Source: an uncultured Prevotella sp. (lineage in GTDB: Bacteria > Bacteroidota > Bacteroidia > Bacteroidales > Bacteroidaceae). Taken from it: a stretch of 64,000 nucleotides of DNA. The position numbers were made by a program, and so were the translations under genes. The notes beneath the pieces were generated by a model. The model was given only the letters and a program-made list of their open reading frames with translations. It made no database searches and was not told where the DNA came from. Location: NCBI GenBank assembly GCA_946415755.1, contig CAMKTS010000003.1:1-64000 (forward strand), read 5' to 3'. Of this stretch, positions 51,093-59,630 are shown in pieces (position 1 is the stretch's first letter; every line of letters begins with the position of its first letter).

Positions 51093-53024
51093 ATGATGAA
51101 AAAATCGCATCAACTCTTAATATTTTTCGTGTTAGCACTTGCATCTGCCTGTAACCAATCAGCTAACAGCGAACATCCATCTGCCGACTCGGCCAGAAAG
51201 AAAGATGTCAACTGGGGCGACTCGGCACGCACACGCTATGCAAAGGTGGCCTATTACTATAACAACAATATCCACGACTCGCTGGTGATGGCTGTACCTG
51301 CCGAACTGGAGTTTTGCAAGTCACATCAGCTATGGACTGACTATTACGACGTGTGGATGCTGCTGGGCGAGGAATACAATTTCAGCGGAGAACTGAGCAA
51401 GGCCATCACCGTGGCACAAGAGATACACGACGATGCCACTATGCGTGACAATAAATACGGACTGACGCTCGCCGAATACATCAAGGCACTGGTTTACGAC
51501 AGCCAGCTGAACCAAGAGGAGTCGGCACGCAGCTTCCAACGGGCACTGGATCACTATCCGGATGATGCCGACCCCTTCTTGAAAAACAGTATCTATGTGT
51601 ACTATGCCAATGAACTGAAAGCGATGAACGACCTTGAGAAGATGCACAAGGTGCTGGACGAATGGAAAGCGTATATCGACAGATTCCGTTCAGACAAGAC
51701 CATCCATCGCAAGCAGTTTGACAACTGGTTATACTACTACCACCGCTCATGCTATTACTACTATCTGAAAAAGAAAGACCTGAACAAGGCCACGCAGCAC
51801 GTTGACTCGGTCGTCAAGCATTTAGACCGGCAGGGGTGGTCGCAGGTGGCACGCAACGAGATCCTTGGCTACAAGGTGCAGCTGGCTATTGAACGCAAGA
51901 ACTTCAGCGAGGCACTGACACTGAACGACCAGCAGTTGCCGAATGCCAAAGAACTCGACATCAACGCCTATTCAGAGATATTGAAACAGCGTGCTGACAT
52001 CTTGTCGGCTACAGGACAATGGAAAGAGGCATACAACTATCTTGAGCAGCACTACACCATCGTCGACTCCCTCACACAGGCAGAGACCCGCCAACAGCTG
52101 AACGAACTGAACAAGCGCTTTGAGGTCGACGAGCTGAAGATGCAAGCCGAACGCGAGCGTATGCAAGGCGAGCGACAGCAAATGTACCTGCTGGTTGTCA
52201 TTGGAGCCATCATAGTGACAGCCGTCATCGTCTTCATCGTATGGCGACAGCGAACTGTCCGTCGACTGGCTACGCTGAAAGCTGACCGTGAACGCTTGGA
52301 GCGGGAGTTGAGCATTGCCCGCGACATACAGATGTCGATGGTGCCCAGCACTTTTCCACAGCGTGAAGGACTGGATATGTATGCCTCTATGATGCCTGCC
52401 CGTGAGGTGGGTGGCGACCTCTACAGCTATGTGATGCACGACAACCAGTTGTACTTCTGCCTGGGCGACGCGAGTGGCAAGGGTGTTCCCGCCTCATTGT
52501 TCATGGCACAAGCCATCCGACTGTTTCAGTCGTTGGTCAACCAAGGACTGCAGCCCGCAGAAATCTGTACTCAAATGAACGATGCGCTGTCGGGAAAAGA
52601 GAACAAGAGCGGCATGTTCATCACCTTCTTCGTTGGCCTGATCAACTTAAGCAGTGGCCATCTGTCGTTCTGCAATGCCGGTCACAACCCGCCAATCATA
52701 GGGGGAACGTCTTCGCGCGGCGACTACCTCCAGATGGAAGCCAATGCCCCTTTGGGTCTCTGGACAGACCTGAAGTATATAGGAGAGGAGATAGCATCTG
52801 TCAAGGGATGTCCGCTATTTTTCTATACTGATGGACTCAACGAAGCCGAGAACCGCGAACTGCAACAATTCGGAGAGGAACGTCTGCTCAACTTCCTGCG
52901 CAACACACATTTTGAATCGTCACGTCAGGTGGTGGAAACCTTGGCTGTAGAGGTGGAGAAACACCGCAACGGCGCAGAACCAAACGATGACCTTACCATG
53001 ATGTGCATACGCGTCGGCAACTGA
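51093..53024 (+). CDS. Membrane TPR protein with cytoplasmic SpoIIE/PP2C phosphatase domain
   Basis: A 643-residue protein: lipoprotein-type signal (lipobox ASAC), periplasmic TPR-like helical region (about 40-340), coiled coil, membrane helix (about 363-383), coiled coil, then an RsbU/SpoIIE serine phosphatase domain (about 410-643; ELSIARDIQMSMVPSTFPQ, PAREVGGDLYSYV, LGDASGKGVPASLFMA, FCNAGHNPP, FYTDGLNEAENRE). Metal-binding aspartates are retained (GGDLY, GDASGKG, TDGLNEA, NDDLTM). RsbU-type phosphatases act on anti-sigma-factor antagonists in partner-switching cascades; no partner gene is in this window. Transcribed alone. Confidence 0.9.
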   Translation: MMKKSHQLLIFFVLALASACNQSANSEHPSADSARKKDVNWGDSARTRYAKVAYYYNNNIHDSLVMAVPAELEFCKSHQLWTDYYDVWMLLGEEYNFSGELSKAITVAQEIHDDATMRDNKYGLTLAEYIKALVYDSQLNQEESARSFQRALDHYPDDADPFLKNSIYVYYANELKAMNDLEKMHKVLDEWKAYIDRFRSDKTIHRKQFDNWLYYYHRSCYYYYLKKKDLNKATQHVDSVVKHLDRQGWSQVARNEILGYKVQLAIERKNFSEALTLNDQQLPNAKELDINAYSEILKQRADILSATGQWKEAYNYLEQHYTIVDSLTQAETRQQLNELNKRFEVDELKMQAERERMQGERQQMYLLVVIGAIIVTAVIVFIVWRQRTVRRLATLKADRERLERELSIARDIQMSMVPSTFPQREGLDMYASMMPAREVGGDLYSYVMHDNQLYFCLGDASGKGVPASLFMAQAIRLFQSLVNQGLQPAEICTQMNDALSGKENKSGMFITFFVGLINLSSGHLSFCNAGHNPPIIGGTSSRGDYLQMEANAPLGLWTDLKYIGEEIASVKGCPLFFYTDGLNEAENRELQQFGEERLLNFLRNTHFESSRQVVETLAVEVEKHRNGAEPNDDLTMMCIRVGN

Positions 53025-53094
53025 TGAAATTCGCAAACTGGCTGCAAAAATGAAAGAAAAAGCGTTTTTTCTTGCTATTTCGCGCGCTTATTAG

Positions 53095-53102
53095 TACCTT
53101 TG
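53095..53102 (+). promoter_or_regulatory. Putative -7 box of the DEAD-box gene
   Basis: TACCTTTG followed by CACAC, 25 nt before the TTG start codon at 53128. Confidence 0.6.
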
Positions 53103-53127
53103 CACACGAATTAAGAAAGTTATTGAT

Positions 53128-55047
53128 TTGAAGACATTTGAAGAACTTGGTGTTTGCGAAGGGATTCGCAAAGCCATCGAGGAGATGGGTTTCGTACAGC
53201 CCATGCCCGTACAGGAGGAAGTAATACCTTACTTATTAGGTAATCGTAACGACGTCATCGCCCTGGCCCAGACGGGTACGGGAAAGACGGCGGCATTCGG
53301 CATTCCCGTATTACAGCGCATTGCCGAAAAACCCAGACCCCAGCTGGGGGAGATAGGACGTGGACTGCCCCATGCCCTGATACTGGCACCCACCCGTGAG
53401 TTGTGCCTGCAGATAACCGATGACATGCGTGACTTTGCAAAATACCTGGACGGTATCCACATCGAAGCCGTCTATGGCGGGGCATCGATAGAACAGCAGA
53501 TACGTGCCCTGCGCAAGGGCGTACAGGTCATTGTGGCGACACCCGGGCGACTGCTCGACCTGATGAAGCGCGGCGTAGCAAAGCTGGACGACGTACATAA
53601 CGTGGTGCTCGATGAGGCCGACGAGATGCTGAACATGGGATTCTCGGAGAGCATCGATGCCATCTTGGAGGGGGTACCCGAAGACCGTAATACGCTGCTC
53701 TTCTCGGCAACGATGAGCAAGGAGATAGAGCGCATTGCCAAAGGCTACCTGCATGAATACAAGGAAATCGTGGTGGGCAGTCGCAATGAGGGAGCGGAGC
53801 ACGTGAACCATATCTACTATATGGTGAACGCCAAGGACAAGTACCTGGCGCTGAAGCGGTTGGTGGACTACAACCCGCGCATCTTCGCCATCATCTTCTG
53901 TCGCACGAAGATAGAGACGCAGGAGGTGGCCGACAAGCTGATCAAAGACGGCTATAATGCCGAGTCGCTGCATGGCGACCTCTCGCAGCAGCAGCGCGAC
54001 CTGACCATGCAGAAGTTCCGCCAGCACACCGTACAGCTGCTGGTGGCAACGGACGTGGCTGCCCGTGGCCTGGATGTCGATGACCTGACGCACGTCATCA
54101 ACTACGGACTGCCCGATGACATTGAGAACTATACCCACCGCTCGGGCCGTACAGGTCGTGCCGGCAAGAAGGGCACGAGCCTCAGCATCGTACACAGCCG
54201 TGAGAAGCATAAGATTCGCAATATCGAGAAGGAGATAGGAAAACAGTTCGAACAGGGTGTCATCCCCTCTGCCGAGGAAATCTGCAAGAAGCAGCTCTAC
54301 AAGGTGATGGACCAGATTGTCAAGGCCGATGTCGACGAGGAGCAGATAGCCCCGTTCATGCAGGACATCAGCCGCTACTTCGAATACATCGACAAGGACG
54401 ACCTCATCAAGAAGATCGTCTCGATGGAGTTTGGCCGATTCCTGGCCTACTATGCCGATGCACCGGAGATTGAACCGGTGTCATCGGGACGTGAGAAGCG
54501 TGACAAGAAGGGCGAGAAAGGAGCGAAAGGACAGAAGCGTGGGGCTAATAAAACTTCAGAGGGCTACCGCAAGCTCTTTATCAACCTGGGTAAGAAGGAC
54601 GGCTTCTATCCCGGTGAACTGATGCAGTTCCTGAATAAGAATGTACATGGCCACGTAGAGGTGGGACATATCGACCTGCTCACTACCATGTCGTACTTTG
54701 AGGTGCCGGAGGAGGATGCCGAGCGCGTAGCCAAATACATCAACGGCCAGCACTACAAGGGCCGTGAGGTGCGCTGCAATGATGCCGCCGAGGGCGGCAA
54801 GCCCGCCCCCCGCCCCAGAGACTCCAGAGACTCCAGGAATTCCGGAAAGCCCGGAAAACCCGGACAATCCGGAAAATCCGGAGAACCCAAGCACATCTAC
54901 CAAAAGGAGGAGTGGATGCAGTTCCTGAATCCCAACGGCATGAAGACGAAGGGTGCCAAGGGGAAAGCCGCCAAGGCTTTCAAGGGCGAAGAGCCCGACT
55001 TCTCTGAAGAGGGGTGGGCCATTCGCAAGCCTCGTAAGAAAAAATAG
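53128..55047 (+). CDS. DEAD-box RNA helicase with DbpA-type C-terminal domain, TTG start
   Basis: A 639-residue ATP-dependent RNA helicase. Motifs: Q-motif FVQPMPVQEEVIP; AQTGTGKTAAFG; PTRELCLQI; ATPGRLLDL; DEAD; SAT; IIFCRTK; ATDVAARGLDV; HRSGRTGRAG. Residues about 470-560 form a DbpA-like RNA-binding domain (KLFINLGKKDGFYPGELMQFLN), suggesting a role in ribosome assembly. A collagen-like linker follows (GKPGKPGQSGKSGEP) encoded by 9-bp repeats (about 54840-54890), then a basic tail. The start codon is TTG: no ATG lies before the conserved KTFEELGVCEG opening, and the usual protein begins with exactly these residues after Met. Confidence 0.93.
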   Translation: MKTFEELGVCEGIRKAIEEMGFVQPMPVQEEVIPYLLGNRNDVIALAQTGTGKTAAFGIPVLQRIAEKPRPQLGEIGRGLPHALILAPTRELCLQITDDMRDFAKYLDGIHIEAVYGGASIEQQIRALRKGVQVIVATPGRLLDLMKRGVAKLDDVHNVVLDEADEMLNMGFSESIDAILEGVPEDRNTLLFSATMSKEIERIAKGYLHEYKEIVVGSRNEGAEHVNHIYYMVNAKDKYLALKRLVDYNPRIFAIIFCRTKIETQEVADKLIKDGYNAESLHGDLSQQQRDLTMQKFRQHTVQLLVATDVAARGLDVDDLTHVINYGLPDDIENYTHRSGRTGRAGKKGTSLSIVHSREKHKIRNIEKEIGKQFEQGVIPSAEEICKKQLYKVMDQIVKADVDEEQIAPFMQDISRYFEYIDKDDLIKKIVSMEFGRFLAYYADAPEIEPVSSGREKRDKKGEKGAKGQKRGANKTSEGYRKLFINLGKKDGFYPGELMQFLNKNVHGHVEVGHIDLLTTMSYFEVPEEDAERVAKYINGQHYKGREVRCNDAAEGGKPAPRPRDSRDSRNSGKPGKPGQSGKSGEPKHIYQKEEWMQFLNPNGMKTKGAKGKAAKAFKGEEPDFSEEGWAIRKPRKKK

Positions 55048-55081
55048 AAGAGAAAAGCCATTCGCAGAAGAAATAGAACAA

Positions 55082-55112
55082 AAAAGAAGCCGCAGTCAGG
55101 ATGCGGCTTCTT
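55082..55112. terminator. Bidirectional terminator between the helicase and lpdA
   Basis: AAAGAAGCCGCA and TGCGGCTTCTTT pair perfectly (12 bp) around a 7-nt loop. On the plus strand a T-run follows (TTCTTT); it also overlaps the last codons and stop of lpdA on the minus strand. Confidence 0.85.
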
Positions 55113-56385
55113 TCAGTATTTCCGAGAGGGTGGGATGGATATGCACCATGTCGGCCAGTTCGCTGACGGTGGTGTTCTTGCACATCAGCACACTCACCTC
55201 CTGGATGATGTCGGCAGCATGGACGCCGTATGCATGACAGCCGAGGATGACAGAACTGGGGGAGGTGAATAGCTTCAGCATTCCCTCCGTCTCACCCATC
55301 GCCATCGCCTTGCCGTTGGCACGCCAGAACGACTTCCTGCACTCGTAGTCAACGCCCTGCGCCTTCAGCTGTTCTTCCGTCGGTCCCACACAGGCCGCCT
55401 CGGGGGTGGTGAAGATAGCAGCAGGCATAATGTCGAAACGGATGCCATCCTGCTTTCCCAGGATATGGTTGACGGCATGCACGGCCTGCATCTCGGCAGC
55501 ATGGGCGAGCATCTGACGGCCGTTGACATCGCCGATGGCATAGATACCCGCAGGAGAACCTGCGGGAAGAGTGGCGACTTGGAAGTTGTCATCGACGGGG
55601 ATGGCACCAGTGGGGGCAAGGGTGATGCCTACTGCCTCAAGGTTCAGACCATCGGTGCGGGGTTTGCGCCCCGTAGCCATCAGGATGACATCGGCCTCCA
55701 CACTTTCGGTATTCCCCTTCTTTGTCTCGAAGAACACCTTACCATCCGCAATCTGCCTGACACGACACTGCATGTTAAACGTCATGCCCTCCTTTTCCAT
55801 CTGTTTGCGCAGCCGTTTGGCGATATCGCCGTCCAGGGCTGGGAGGCACTCCTTGAGATACTCTATCACCGTGACCTCGCAGCCGAAGCGATGGAACACG
55901 CTGGCAAACTCCATGCCGATGACACCTGCACCGATGATGCAAAGACGCTTCGGCAGTGTCTCAAGATTCAACAAGCCCGTGGAGTCCACCACGCAAGGCT
56001 TGTCCTTTCCCTCGATGGGGAGCCATTTCGTCTCGGAGCCTGTGGCGATGATGATGTTCTTGGCAGTGTAAGTCTCTTGGCCTGCTAGAATCACGTGATC
56101 CATGAACGAGGCCTTTTCGCGAATGAGTGTGATGTTGGGATGCGACAGGATACCCTCCACACCCGCACGGAGCTGGGGTACCACCTGTGCCATCCGCTCA
56201 CGGGCCTCATCGAAGGTGGCACTGTGAACGTAGGTCTTTGTAGGGATGCAGCCCACGTTCAGACACGTGCCGCCTACGTTGTCATCCTCGAAGATGACCA
56301 CCTTCAGACCCTGATGGGCAGCATACTCTGCAGCACGGTAGCCACCGGGTCCCGCCCCGACGATAATGAGATCAGTATGGTTCAT
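55096..56385 (-). CDS. lpdA: Dihydrolipoyl dehydrogenase
   Basis: A 429-residue flavoprotein, the L-protein (E3) of the glycine cleavage system, re-oxidising dihydrolipoyl H-protein with NAD. Landmarks: FAD-binding IIVGAGPGGYRAAEYAA; redox disulfide GGTCLNVGCIPTK; NAD-binding IIGAGVIGMEFASVF; C-terminal HIHPTLSEI with the catalytic His. I started it at the ATG at 56385 in front of the FAD fold. The open frame continues 21 codons upstream through a TTGAACA-type repeat, giving NVQCSMLNVQC, not expected in the enzyme. Last gene of the glycine cleavage operon. Confidence 0.95.
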   Translation of the reverse strand: MNHTDLIIVGAGPGGYRAAEYAAHQGLKVVIFEDDNVGGTCLNVGCIPTKTYVHSATFDEARERMAQVVPQLRAGVEGILSHPNITLIREKASFMDHVILAGQETYTAKNIIIATGSETKWLPIEGKDKPCVVDSTGLLNLETLPKRLCIIGAGVIGMEFASVFHRFGCEVTVIEYLKECLPALDGDIAKRLRKQMEKEGMTFNMQCRVRQIADGKVFFETKKGNTESVEADVILMATGRKPRTDGLNLEAVGITLAPTGAIPVDDNFQVATLPAGSPAGIYAIGDVNGRQMLAHAAEMQAVHAVNHILGKQDGIRFDIMPAAIFTTPEAACVGPTEEQLKAQGVDYECRKSFWRANGKAMAMGETEGMLKLFTSPSSVILGCHAYGVHAADIIQEVSVLMCKNTTVSELADMVHIHPTLSEILKEAAS

Positions 56386-56457
56386 TGAGCATTGAACATT
56401 GAGCATTGAGCATTGAACATTGAAGATTGAACATTTCTCATTCCTCATTTCTCATTT
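56386..56457. repeat. Heptamer and octamer repeats at the gcvPB-lpdA junction
   Basis: About six ttgagca/ttgaaca units (56386-56432) are followed by three atttctcat-type units (56433-56457). They encode the last residues of GcvPB (MRNEE) and lie in front of the lpdA ATG. Confidence 0.9.
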
Positions 56458-57844
56458 GACGGAACGTCACTACGGGATGCTTGGCAGCCAGCACGTCATC
56501 GACACGGCCGATGGGGGTGTTGTGCGGAGCCGACTTCACCAGGTCGGGGTCGGTCATCGCCTCCTCGGCAATCTTGCGCATCACGGCGATAAAGCCGTCG
56601 AGCGTCTCCTTTGACTCGTTCTCCGTAGGCTCTATCATCAGACTCTCGTGGAAGAGCAGCGGGAAGTAGATGGTGGGGGCATGATAGTCGTAGTCGAGCA
56701 GTCGCTTGGCCACATCCATCGTGGTGACACCCGTACGCTTGTCTTTGAGGCCGTCGAACACAAACTCATGACAGCAGAGGCCGTCGATAGGCAGTTCGTA
56801 GACATCCTTCAGGCTCTCCTTGATATAGTTGGCGTTCAGCGTAGCCAACGGTCCTACCTCCTTCACGTGTTCGCGACCCAGCGAGAGGATAAAGGCGAAG
56901 GCACGCATCAGCACGCCGAAGTTGCCGAGATAGGGCGACACGAAGGGGAAGCACTCCTGCAAGCCCTCCCGTACTCCGACAGGACCGGCACCGGGACCGC
57001 CACCGCCATGAGGTGTCGAGAAGGTCTTGTGCAGGTTGATGTGCATTACGTCGAAGCCCATATCGCCAGGGCGACAGGCTCCCAGCATGGGGTTCAGGTT
57101 GGCTCCGTCGTAGTACATCAGACCGCCGCAGTCGTGGACAAGCTTTGCGATAGCCGGTATCTGCGTCTCAAAGAGACCGAGCGTGTTGGGGTTGGTCATC
57201 ATCATGGCGGCGATGTTTTCTCCCTCCTGTTCTACCAGTCTTTCCAGGTCTGCCAGATCGACTAGTCCTTCTGACGTCGACCTCACCTCGAGGATTTCCA
57301 GGCCGCAGACGGCCGCCGAGGCGGGATTGGTGCCGTGGGCACTATCGGGCACGATGACCTTCTTGCGCTGTAGGTCGTTACGGGAGCGATGGTAGTTGTC
57401 GATGGTCATTAGCCCCGTCAGCTCACCATGCGCACCCGCGAAGGGCTTGAAGGTGAAATGTGCCAGACCCGTCAGCGCGCAGAGCGACTGCTCCAGCAGA
57501 TTCACCATTGCCCATGCGCCCTTGGCGGTCTCGGCAGGCTGCAGCGGATGCAGGTTCTGGAAGGGTGGCAGGGCAGCCATCTCCTCATTGATCTTCGGGT
57601 TGTACTTCATCGTACACGACCCCAGCGGATAGAAGCCCGTATCGACACCGAAGTTATTATTGGAAAGGTTCGTATAGTGGCGCACCACCGTCAGCTCGTC
57701 GCATTCGGGCAGCTGTGGCTCCTCCTTGCGCTGTATCGAGGCCGGGATGTCGTAGTCGCCATAGTTGTTCTTAGGCAGACTGTAGCCTTTGCGGCCTTCG
57801 CGCGAGAGTTCGAAAATCAGGTTTCCGTATAATCGGTTATTCAT
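56438..57844 (-). CDS. gcvPB: Glycine dehydrogenase (decarboxylating) subunit 2
   Basis: A 468-residue PLP enzyme, one half of the P-protein, which decarboxylates glycine and passes the aminomethyl group to the lipoyl arm of GcvH. The PLP lysine is in INLHKTFSTPHGGGGPG. FYPLGSCTMKYNPKINEE, PDSAHGTNPASA and YYDGANLNP are typical of this subunit. It overlaps gcvPA by 4 nt (ATGA). The last five codons run through an AATGAGAA repeat. Length is normal. Confidence 0.95.
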   Translation of the reverse strand: MNNRLYGNLIFELSREGRKGYSLPKNNYGDYDIPASIQRKEEPQLPECDELTVVRHYTNLSNNNFGVDTGFYPLGSCTMKYNPKINEEMAALPPFQNLHPLQPAETAKGAWAMVNLLEQSLCALTGLAHFTFKPFAGAHGELTGLMTIDNYHRSRNDLQRKKVIVPDSAHGTNPASAAVCGLEILEVRSTSEGLVDLADLERLVEQEGENIAAMMMTNPNTLGLFETQIPAIAKLVHDCGGLMYYDGANLNPMLGACRPGDMGFDVMHINLHKTFSTPHGGGGPGAGPVGVREGLQECFPFVSPYLGNFGVLMRAFAFILSLGREHVKEVGPLATLNANYIKESLKDVYELPIDGLCCHEFVFDGLKDKRTGVTTMDVAKRLLDYDYHAPTIYFPLLFHESLMIEPTENESKETLDGFIAVMRKIAEEAMTDPDLVKSAPHNTPIGRVDDVLAAKHPVVTFRQMRNEE

Positions 57845-59166
57845 GACGCAGCAATCTTTACGAGTTGATCAATTTCTTCTTTCGTACGTTTCTCGGTGAC
57901 GGCAAATACCAGGCCTGGCTCACCATTGCCTTCCATCTTGACCACCAGGAAACCGGCGTCAATGAAACGCTGGTAGAGGGCATCCACATCACCATCATAC
58001 TTCACATGGAACTCGTTGAAGAACGGCTGGTCGAAAACCAGGTGGAAACGCCCCGTCTTCTTCAGCTCGTCCCAGAGATAGTGGGCACCGGCATACGATA
58101 GCTGGGCAGCCTCCCGGAGTCCCTGCTTGCCCATCAGCGAGCAGTATATGGTGACAAAGAGTGCCATCAGACTCTGGTTGGAGCAGATGTTCGAGGTAGC
58201 CTTCTGGCGGCGGATATGCTGTTCGCGGGCCTGCAGCGTGAGTACGAAGGCACGCTGGTCGCGGTTGTCCTTCGTCATACCGACGATACGGCCTGGCATC
58301 TTGCGTATCAGCTTCTCCGTGCAGCACATATAGCCGACGTAAGGACCGCCAAACTGCATGGGGATGCCCAGCGACTGCGCGTCGCCCACAGCGATGTCGG
58401 CTCCCCACTCACCGGGTGTCTTCAGCACGGCCAGGTCGGCAGCGACGCAGTTCATCATAAAGAGTGCCTTCTGCTCGTGGCAGGCATCAGCGAAGCCGGT
58501 ATAGTCTTCTACGATACCGAAGGCATTCGGCTGCTGTACCATCACACCAGCCACATCGCCCTTGGCCAGCTCTGCCTTGAGTTCTTCCAAGTCGGTCACG
58601 CCATCCTTGATATGCAAGGCGAAGAGGTCGATGCCCTGATGGTGCGCATAGCGCGTCATCACCTTGACGGTCAGGGGATTCATCGTACCGGCAATCAGCA
58701 CCCGACGGGCTTTCTTGCCGGCAGCCACCGCCATCATCATGGCTTCGGCAGCAGCCGTGGAGCCGTCGTACATCGAGGCGTTGCTGATGTCCATGCCTGT
58801 CAGTTCGGCCATCATGCTCTGATACTCGAAGATATAGTGTAGCGTGCCCTGTGAGATTTCTGCCTGATACGGGGTGTAGGAGGTCAGGAACTCTGAGCGT
58901 TGCAGCAGACTGGGAATGACCGATGGGGTATAATGGTCGTAGACTCCCATGCCGGCAAAGCATGTCAGCTGTCTGTTCGCGGCACCAAGCGTCTCAAACA
59001 CCTTGCGCACTTCCATCTCGTTCATCTCCGAGGGCAGCTGATAGTCGCCCCGGAAGCGGATATCCTCAGGAATCTGGGCGTAGAGGTCGTCGAGGGAATC
59101 GACACCCACCCTTTCGAGCATCGCTTTCAGGTCTTCCTCTGTGTGGGGGAAATACTTATAATTCAT
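57841..59166 (-). CDS. gcvPA: Glycine dehydrogenase (decarboxylating) subunit 1
   Basis: A 441-residue partner of GcvPB. Landmarks YFPHTEEDLKAMLERVG at the N-terminus, YTPYQAEISQGTLHYIFEYQSM, ASMYDGSTAAAEAM and GGPYVGYMCCTEKL are typical. I started it at the ATG at 59166; the frame runs further upstream across a TTGAACA-type repeat and into gcvH, giving non-family sequence. It is coupled to gcvPB by overlap. Confidence 0.94.
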   Translation of the reverse strand: MNYKYFPHTEEDLKAMLERVGVDSLDDLYAQIPEDIRFRGDYQLPSEMNEMEVRKVFETLGAANRQLTCFAGMGVYDHYTPSVIPSLLQRSEFLTSYTPYQAEISQGTLHYIFEYQSMMAELTGMDISNASMYDGSTAAAEAMMMAVAAGKKARRVLIAGTMNPLTVKVMTRYAHHQGIDLFALHIKDGVTDLEELKAELAKGDVAGVMVQQPNAFGIVEDYTGFADACHEQKALFMMNCVAADLAVLKTPGEWGADIAVGDAQSLGIPMQFGGPYVGYMCCTEKLIRKMPGRIVGMTKDNRDQRAFVLTLQAREQHIRRQKATSNICSNQSLMALFVTIYCSLMGKQGLREAAQLSYAGAHYLWDELKKTGRFHLVFDQPFFNEFHVKYDGDVDALYQRFIDAGFLVVKMEGNGEPGLVFAVTEKRTKEEIDQLVKIAAS

Positions 59167-59188
59167 TGAACATTGAACATTGAACGTT
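59164..59188. repeat. TTGAACA-type repeat between gcvH and gcvPA
   Basis: Three and a half units of ttgaaca fill the 20-nt gap between the gcvH stop and the gcvPA ATG and overlap both ends. Confidence 0.85.
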
Positions 59189-59567
59189 ACTTCTCGCAGA
59201 AGGCGGCGTAGGCCTTGGCATCCATGAGGCTGTCGAGCTCGGATTTGTCGCTCAGTGCCACCTTGATGATCCAATTCTCGTAGGCATCCTGGTTGATGAG
59301 TTCGGGCTGGTCTTCCAATTCCTCGTTGACCTCCACAACGGTACCGCTCACCGGCGACATCAGGTCGCTGGCAGCCTTCACGCTCTCCACGGCACCGAAC
59401 TCCTCGCCGGCCGTCACCTCGTCATCGACTTCGGGCATGTCCACATACACGACATTGCCCAGGGCGTTCTGCGCATAGTCCGTGATACCAATGAAACCAT
59501 AGTCACCATCTACTCTTACGTATTCGTGCGACTCCGAGTAGTAGAGTCCTTCCAAAACTTTTGCCAT
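59187..59567 (-). CDS. gcvH: Glycine cleavage system H protein
   Basis: A 126-residue lipoyl-carrier protein. The lipoylated lysine is in GAVESVKAASDLMSPVSG. The YVRVDGDYGFIGITDYAQNALGNVVYVDMP opening and ENWIIKVALSD end are typical; length is normal. It accepts the aminomethyl group from GcvP and hands it to GcvT. Lipoyl attachment would be provided by the ligase encoded upstream in the same operon. Confidence 0.96.
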   Translation of the reverse strand: MAKVLEGLYYSESHEYVRVDGDYGFIGITDYAQNALGNVVYVDMPEVDDEVTAGEEFGAVESVKAASDLMSPVSGTVVEVNEELEDQPELINQDAYENWIIKVALSDKSELDSLMDAKAYAAFCEK

Positions 59568-59598
59568 ATAATCAATTGTTTAAATTGTTTCCGTGTTC

Positions 59599-59630
59599 TC
59601 TCTCCCCCTCGGGGGAGCCAGGAGGGGGTC
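59599..59630. repeat. GC-rich hairpin element in the gcvT-gcvH gap
   Basis: CTCCCCCTCGGGGGAG forms a hairpin and is followed by CCAGGAGGGGGT, the same hairpin-plus-tail design as in rnhB and upstream of coaD. It abuts the gcvT stop codon. Confidence 0.7.
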
